Assembly: GCA_910589675.1 (NCBI GenBank)
Contig: CAJUTO010000003.1
Location: 1-64,000, forward strand
Direction: 5' to 3'
Length of the DNA stretch: 64,000 bases
Source of the DNA: an uncultured Lactobacillus sp.
Lineage (GTDB): Bacteria > Bacillota > Bacilli > Lactobacillales > Lactobacillaceae
Under the pieces are notes generated by a model, which saw only the letters and a list, made by a program, of their open reading frames with translations, was not told where the DNA came from and did no database searches. The translations under genes and the position numbers were made by a program. This document shows positions 61,193 through 64,000 of this stretch, piece after piece (positions within the stretch are counted from its first letter, which is position 1; each line of letters opens with the position of its first letter).

Positions 61193-61885
61193 ATGAACTG
61201 GAAAAAAGTGGGCCAAGTTATTTTATGGATCCTATTTTGGTATTATTTACTGCCACACTATCTACTGAAAAGATACGTTTTTAAAGGCAAAAATGGTGGT
61301 GTCTGGTCAAGTATCTTAAGTGTGGTCATCGCCTTTTTCTTTTTGGTTTTTGCGATTGGAAGTCAAGCTAGTGATGAGGATGAGGCGGATAGTCATGCCT
61401 CACCTAAAGTTCACTATGTAGTGAAAAAGGTTGGAACTACTCGCTTGGCTGAAGCTAAAGCTAAAGAAAAAATTTTAAATAAAGAAAAATCTACTAAAGA
61501 AGCTGAATACGAGAAATTAGAAAAAGAACTAAGCCGTGCTCAAGCAGCCAAAGAAAAACAAGAAGCTGAACAAAAGGCGCAACAAAAAGCCGCTGCCGCT
61601 AAGGAAGAGAAAGCACAAGCCGCAGCTAGAAGAGCTGCAAAAGAAGCACAAAAGCCAGCAGAGGAAGATTCTTCAACTTCTGATTCTCACTCTGAAACTC
61701 ACCACAGTAATTCTCATGAAGGAGATTTATATACGGGTGAATCAGGAAAGATCATTGGTAATAGTCGTTCTCACATATATCATGTTCCAGGGCAAGCAGG
61801 TTACCATATGAATTCCGCAAATGCTGTTTACTTTGATTCTGAGCGAGATGCAATTAATCAGGGATATCGAAAGGCAATGAGATAA
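61193..61885 (+). CDS. Membrane protein with coiled coil and C-terminal sunset domain
   Basis: 230 residues from ATG 61193 (an in-frame TTG at 61187 is closer to AGGAT). Two hydrophobic segments lie at about 8-27 and 38-58, then an Ala/Lys/Glu coiled coil (about 83-158), a Ser/His linker, and the sunset domain IIGNSRSHIYHVPGQAGYHM with YFDSERDAINQGYRKA. Overlaps the endonuclease start by one base, so the two are coupled. It may hold DNA at the cell surface for the nuclease. Confidence 0.82.
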   Translation: MNWKKVGQVILWILFWYYLLPHYLLKRYVFKGKNGGVWSSILSVVIAFFFLVFAIGSQASDEDEADSHASPKVHYVVKKVGTTRLAEAKAKEKILNKEKSTKEAEYEKLEKELSRAQAAKEKQEAEQKAQQKAAAAKEEKAQAAARRAAKEAQKPAEEDSSTSDSHSETHHSNSHEGDLYTGESGKIIGNSRSHIYHVPGQAGYHMNSANAVYFDSERDAINQGYRKAMR

Positions 61886-62727
61886 TGAAAAAGAAAATTA
61901 TTGGTCTACTTTCTGGTGTGCTTGTTGCAGTTTCTTTAGTTGGAGTTCAAAATTCCCAGTTTGTTGCTTTTGCTAAGGATAAAATTGTCACCAAGTATCG
62001 TTATGATCGTAGTGATCAAAATAAAGCCGAAAAAATTGAAAAGAAAAATAGAGCTACTGAAAAGCAAATTGCTGCTTTAGATAAAAAGATTGCTAAATTA
62101 CAAAAGCAACTAAAGAAATATAGTGGTGCTCACACAGTTGAATCAGTTAGTGCAGCTAAATTGGCTAGCTTGAACTATTCTGGTAAAGACATCATTACTG
62201 TTAACAATAATGAACCGAGCTTTAGTAAATCAGATTTAAGTACAAACCAAGGAGCATGGCAGCGCTACGGCGAACTAGATAATAAAAATCGTGTTACTGC
62301 AGCGAATGCTCTTCTTAATCAGAAGTTGATGCCTAAAGCTCAGCGAGAACCACTGCACGTTAATCCAACTGGTTGGCATAATAAACGTGTAGCTGGCGGA
62401 TGGCTTTATAATCGTTGCCATTTGATCGGATATCAATTAACTGGTCAAAATAATAACTTGAAGAATTTGATGACGGGAACGCGTCAACTTAATGATCCTG
62501 ATATGTTGCGTTATGAAGATCAAGTTGCAAATTATTTGAAAGAAAGTCCGCATAATTATGTGCGCTACCGTGTAACTCCAATTTTTAGAGGTCAAGAACT
62601 TTTGGCCCGCGGAGTAGAGATGGAAGGGCAATCTACTAATTCAAATAGTGTTCATTTCAATGTTTATATCTTTAATGTGGCTGATGGTGTAAAACTAAAT
62701 TACGCTGATGGTACTAGTCAAAGATAG
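61885..62727 (+). CDS. Secreted DNA/RNA non-specific endonuclease (EndA type)
   Basis: 280 residues. Signal or anchor peptide about 1-30, a charged coiled coil (about 43-80), then a beta-beta-alpha-metal nuclease domain with NRCHLIGYQL (catalytic His179; family form DRGHL) and metal-binding Asn203 in TGTRQLN. EndA-type enzymes degrade DNA at the surface, for uptake or nutrition. Third gene of the sunset/nuclease operon. Note the Asn-Arg-Cys-His variant of the motif, common in lactobacilli. Confidence 0.9.
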   Translation: MKKKIIGLLSGVLVAVSLVGVQNSQFVAFAKDKIVTKYRYDRSDQNKAEKIEKKNRATEKQIAALDKKIAKLQKQLKKYSGAHTVESVSAAKLASLNYSGKDIITVNNNEPSFSKSDLSTNQGAWQRYGELDNKNRVTAANALLNQKLMPKAQREPLHVNPTGWHNKRVAGGWLYNRCHLIGYQLTGQNNNLKNLMTGTRQLNDPDMLRYEDQVANYLKESPHNYVRYRVTPIFRGQELLARGVEMEGQSTNSNSVHFNVYIFNVADGVKLNYADGTSQR

Positions 62728-62728
62728 C

Positions 62729-62757
62729 AAAAAGCTTGCAGGGATGCAGGCTTTTTT
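62729..62757 (+). terminator. Terminator after the nuclease operon
   Basis: AAAAAGCTTGCA, loop GGGA, TGCAGGCTTTTTT (one G-T). Confidence 0.93.
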
Positions 62758-62830
62758 GCTTATAAGTTGAAATTTTTGGAATAATTGTTAGGCTAAAGAA
62801 AAAGACAGACTTAGAGAAAAGGTAAATTGT

Positions 62831-64000
62831 ATGAGTAACAAAAAAATTCTAAAAAACAAAAAGACCTCTTGGTCTAAAAAACATAAGATTTTGATTATTA
62901 CTACACTCTCTATCATTATTCTTCTTGGTATCTTTTATGCCTGGGGAAGTTATTATTATGCTCGCAATCGCCAAATAGATAGGATCATTGACGGGATTTC
63001 TGATCCAAAAAAGGATTTATCAAGCTATGTCATGCCTACTAATCCTGATATTGATGTAAATGAGAGTAAATTGAAGCCACTCCAAAATTATTTTGCCGAA
63101 AATAAGAATGCCCTCAATAAATTAACCAGTAATTTACGCGAAGGAAAAGGAAGTAATGAAATTAGTTTAGTTGAATCAGGTACTCATTTTTTATTCTTCC
63201 CTAAGTACCAACTTCGAGTTCAAGTTTATCGTCCGCAAGTTGAAACCAATCATCCCAATTCTTATTTAGTAGTAAATGGGAATAATATGGGTACTCTGGA
63301 AGGCGGAGGTCAAAATTATTACCAAGATTTGGGCTTAGTATTTCCCGGGCGATACCATATTATTGTAAATACAAAAGTTGCTGGGCGTAAGTTACGCGCA
63401 AACTCCGTAGTTAATATTTGGTCTAGTAAAAACATTAACATGAATATTCGCACTGCAACTTTTCAGGTAAGAAGTGTTCCTAATGGGGAAATTTATATAA
63501 ACGATCATAAAGTTGCAAGGTTGAGTAAGACAGGACAATATATGTTTAAAAATTATCCAATTGCGAAAAGTATGGAGCTTTATGTTAAAACTGAATACAA
63601 GGGCAAAACTATAAAATCTGAAAAAGTAACCGATTTTCCCCAAACAATTAGTCAAAAATTCGCTAATAGTGAAGATGGAATTAGTGATTATGACAATGTT
63701 TCTCAATATGTTGGTAATCAAAATAAGGATGTTTATCAAGATGCTGAAGGAGACTATATTGTTAACCCGATTTGGCCAGGATTAATTGCTGATGAAACAG
63801 CTGCTCAAATTTTAGCTAATAATTTTTTGAAGGCTAATCCTAAACAATTTACTAAGGGAAAAGAAAATAAATCTTATAAAGAGCTTCATAAAGAAATAAA
63901 AAAGACGGTTAAAAAAGTTGATGCTAAAAAAATGGTAGATAAAGTTAAGATTAAGTCAATTTTGCCGATGGGCAAGAATTGCAGTTTAGTTAAGTTTGAA
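62831..64000 (+). CDS. TcaA-like membrane protein, 3' end cut by the window
   Basis: ATG at 62831, open for 390 codons to the window edge. Basic N terminus (KKILKNKKTSWSKKHK), one membrane segment (about 22-44), then outside domains: KLKPLQNYFAENKNALNKL near 75, beta strands with TLEGGGQNYYQDLG, FPGRYHIIV and RSVPNGEIYINDHKV near 218. This resembles TcaA-type proteins, tied in staphylococci to glycopeptide and wall-teichoic acid effects, but without the N-terminal zinc ribbon. The match is by pattern only. Confidence 0.72.
   Translation, partial: MSNKKILKNKKTSWSKKHKILIITTLSIIILLGIFYAWGSYYYARNRQIDRIIDGISDPKKDLSSYVMPTNPDIDVNESKLKPLQNYFAENKNALNKLTSNLREGKGSNEISLVESGTHFLFFPKYQLRVQVYRPQVETNHPNSYLVVNGNNMGTLEGGGQNYYQDLGLVFPGRYHIIVNTKVAGRKLRANSVVNIWSSKNINMNIRTATFQVRSVPNGEIYINDHKVARLSKTGQYMFKNYPIAKSMELYVKTEYKGKTIKSEKVTDFPQTISQKFANSEDGISDYDNVSQYVGNQNKDVYQDAEGDYIVNPIWPGLIADETAAQILANNFLKANPKQFTKGKENKSYKELHKEIKKTVKKVDAKKMVDKVKIKSILPMGKNCSLVKFE

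Noticed and set aside
1..64000. tRNA, rRNA or replication origin
   Set aside because: No cloverleaf with T-arm consensus, rRNA stretch or DnaA-box cluster was noticed on reading; absence is not proven without a scan.

Overview
The window reads as chromosome of a low-GC lactic acid bacterium of the Lactobacillus gasseri/johnsonii (L. acidophilus) group. The pointers are A+T-rich DNA with frequent TTG starts, paralogous NlpC/P60 wall hydrolases with SH3/SLAP-like regions, sunset-domain proteins beside an EndA-type nuclease, a lactobacillus-type eps cluster, and cydABDC with a demethylmenaquinone-type prenyltransferase but no quinone head-group genes. Species is inference; no rRNA or tRNA gene was seen.

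Layout. 1-700: the 5' end of an IS200/IS605-type tnpB leaving the window, then a cyd promoter with a CcpA-like site. 0.7-9.8 kb: respiratory block (cydABDC; convergent polyprenyl diphosphate synthase; menA-like prenyltransferase; type II NADH dehydrogenase). 9.9-15 kb: ABC-F ATPase, split ThrE exporter, an unidentified structured RNA with its own promoter and terminator, a C39-like peptidase and small proteins. 15.1-17.45 kb: an apparently intact IS607-type element (serine recombinase TnpA, TnpB, omega-RNA-like right end). 17.5-18.9 kb: nrdI and a strongly divergent NrdF-like gene that has lost most metal ligands. 19-22.2 kb: membrane proteins, an O-antigen-ligase-like protein, a guanylate-kinase-like protein. 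22.4-25.3 kb: three P60 cell-wall hydrolases, each preceded by a WalR-type direct repeat. 25.3-29.4 kb: lactate oxidase, CAP-domain protein, a second structured RNA candidate, hflX.

29.5-46.6 kb is an exopolysaccharide operon: LCP protein, tyrosine-kinase module (EpsB/C/D), priming transferase, Alg14/Alg13-like pair, several glycosyltransferases, Wzy-like polymerase, UDP-glucose dehydrogenase, galactofuranosyltransferase, UDP-galactopyranose mutase, Wzx flippase and an acyltransferase. Its variable middle is more A+T-rich than its ends. galU lies about 7 kb further on.

46.6-50.8 kb, between eps and galU, looks like a small defence island: an IS110 remnant, an AbiH-family gene, then a long promoter-preceded leader with a strong hairpin directly upstream of a DRT2-like (UG2) reverse transcriptase, and an integrase-like remnant. 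The strand that would be cDNA of that leader is stop-free for 94 codons and carries a perfect Shine-Dalgarno and start. This recalls DRT2 systems, in which the RT copies a neighbouring ncRNA into a new gene, and it is the most interesting object in the window.

50.8-64 kb: hypothetical membrane proteins and a DUF4767-type lipoprotein, galU, an orphan VirD4-like coupling ATPase, a beta-lactamase-fold serine hydrolase, a NERD-domain membrane protein, a sunset-domain/EndA nuclease operon and the start of a TcaA-like protein cut by the window end.
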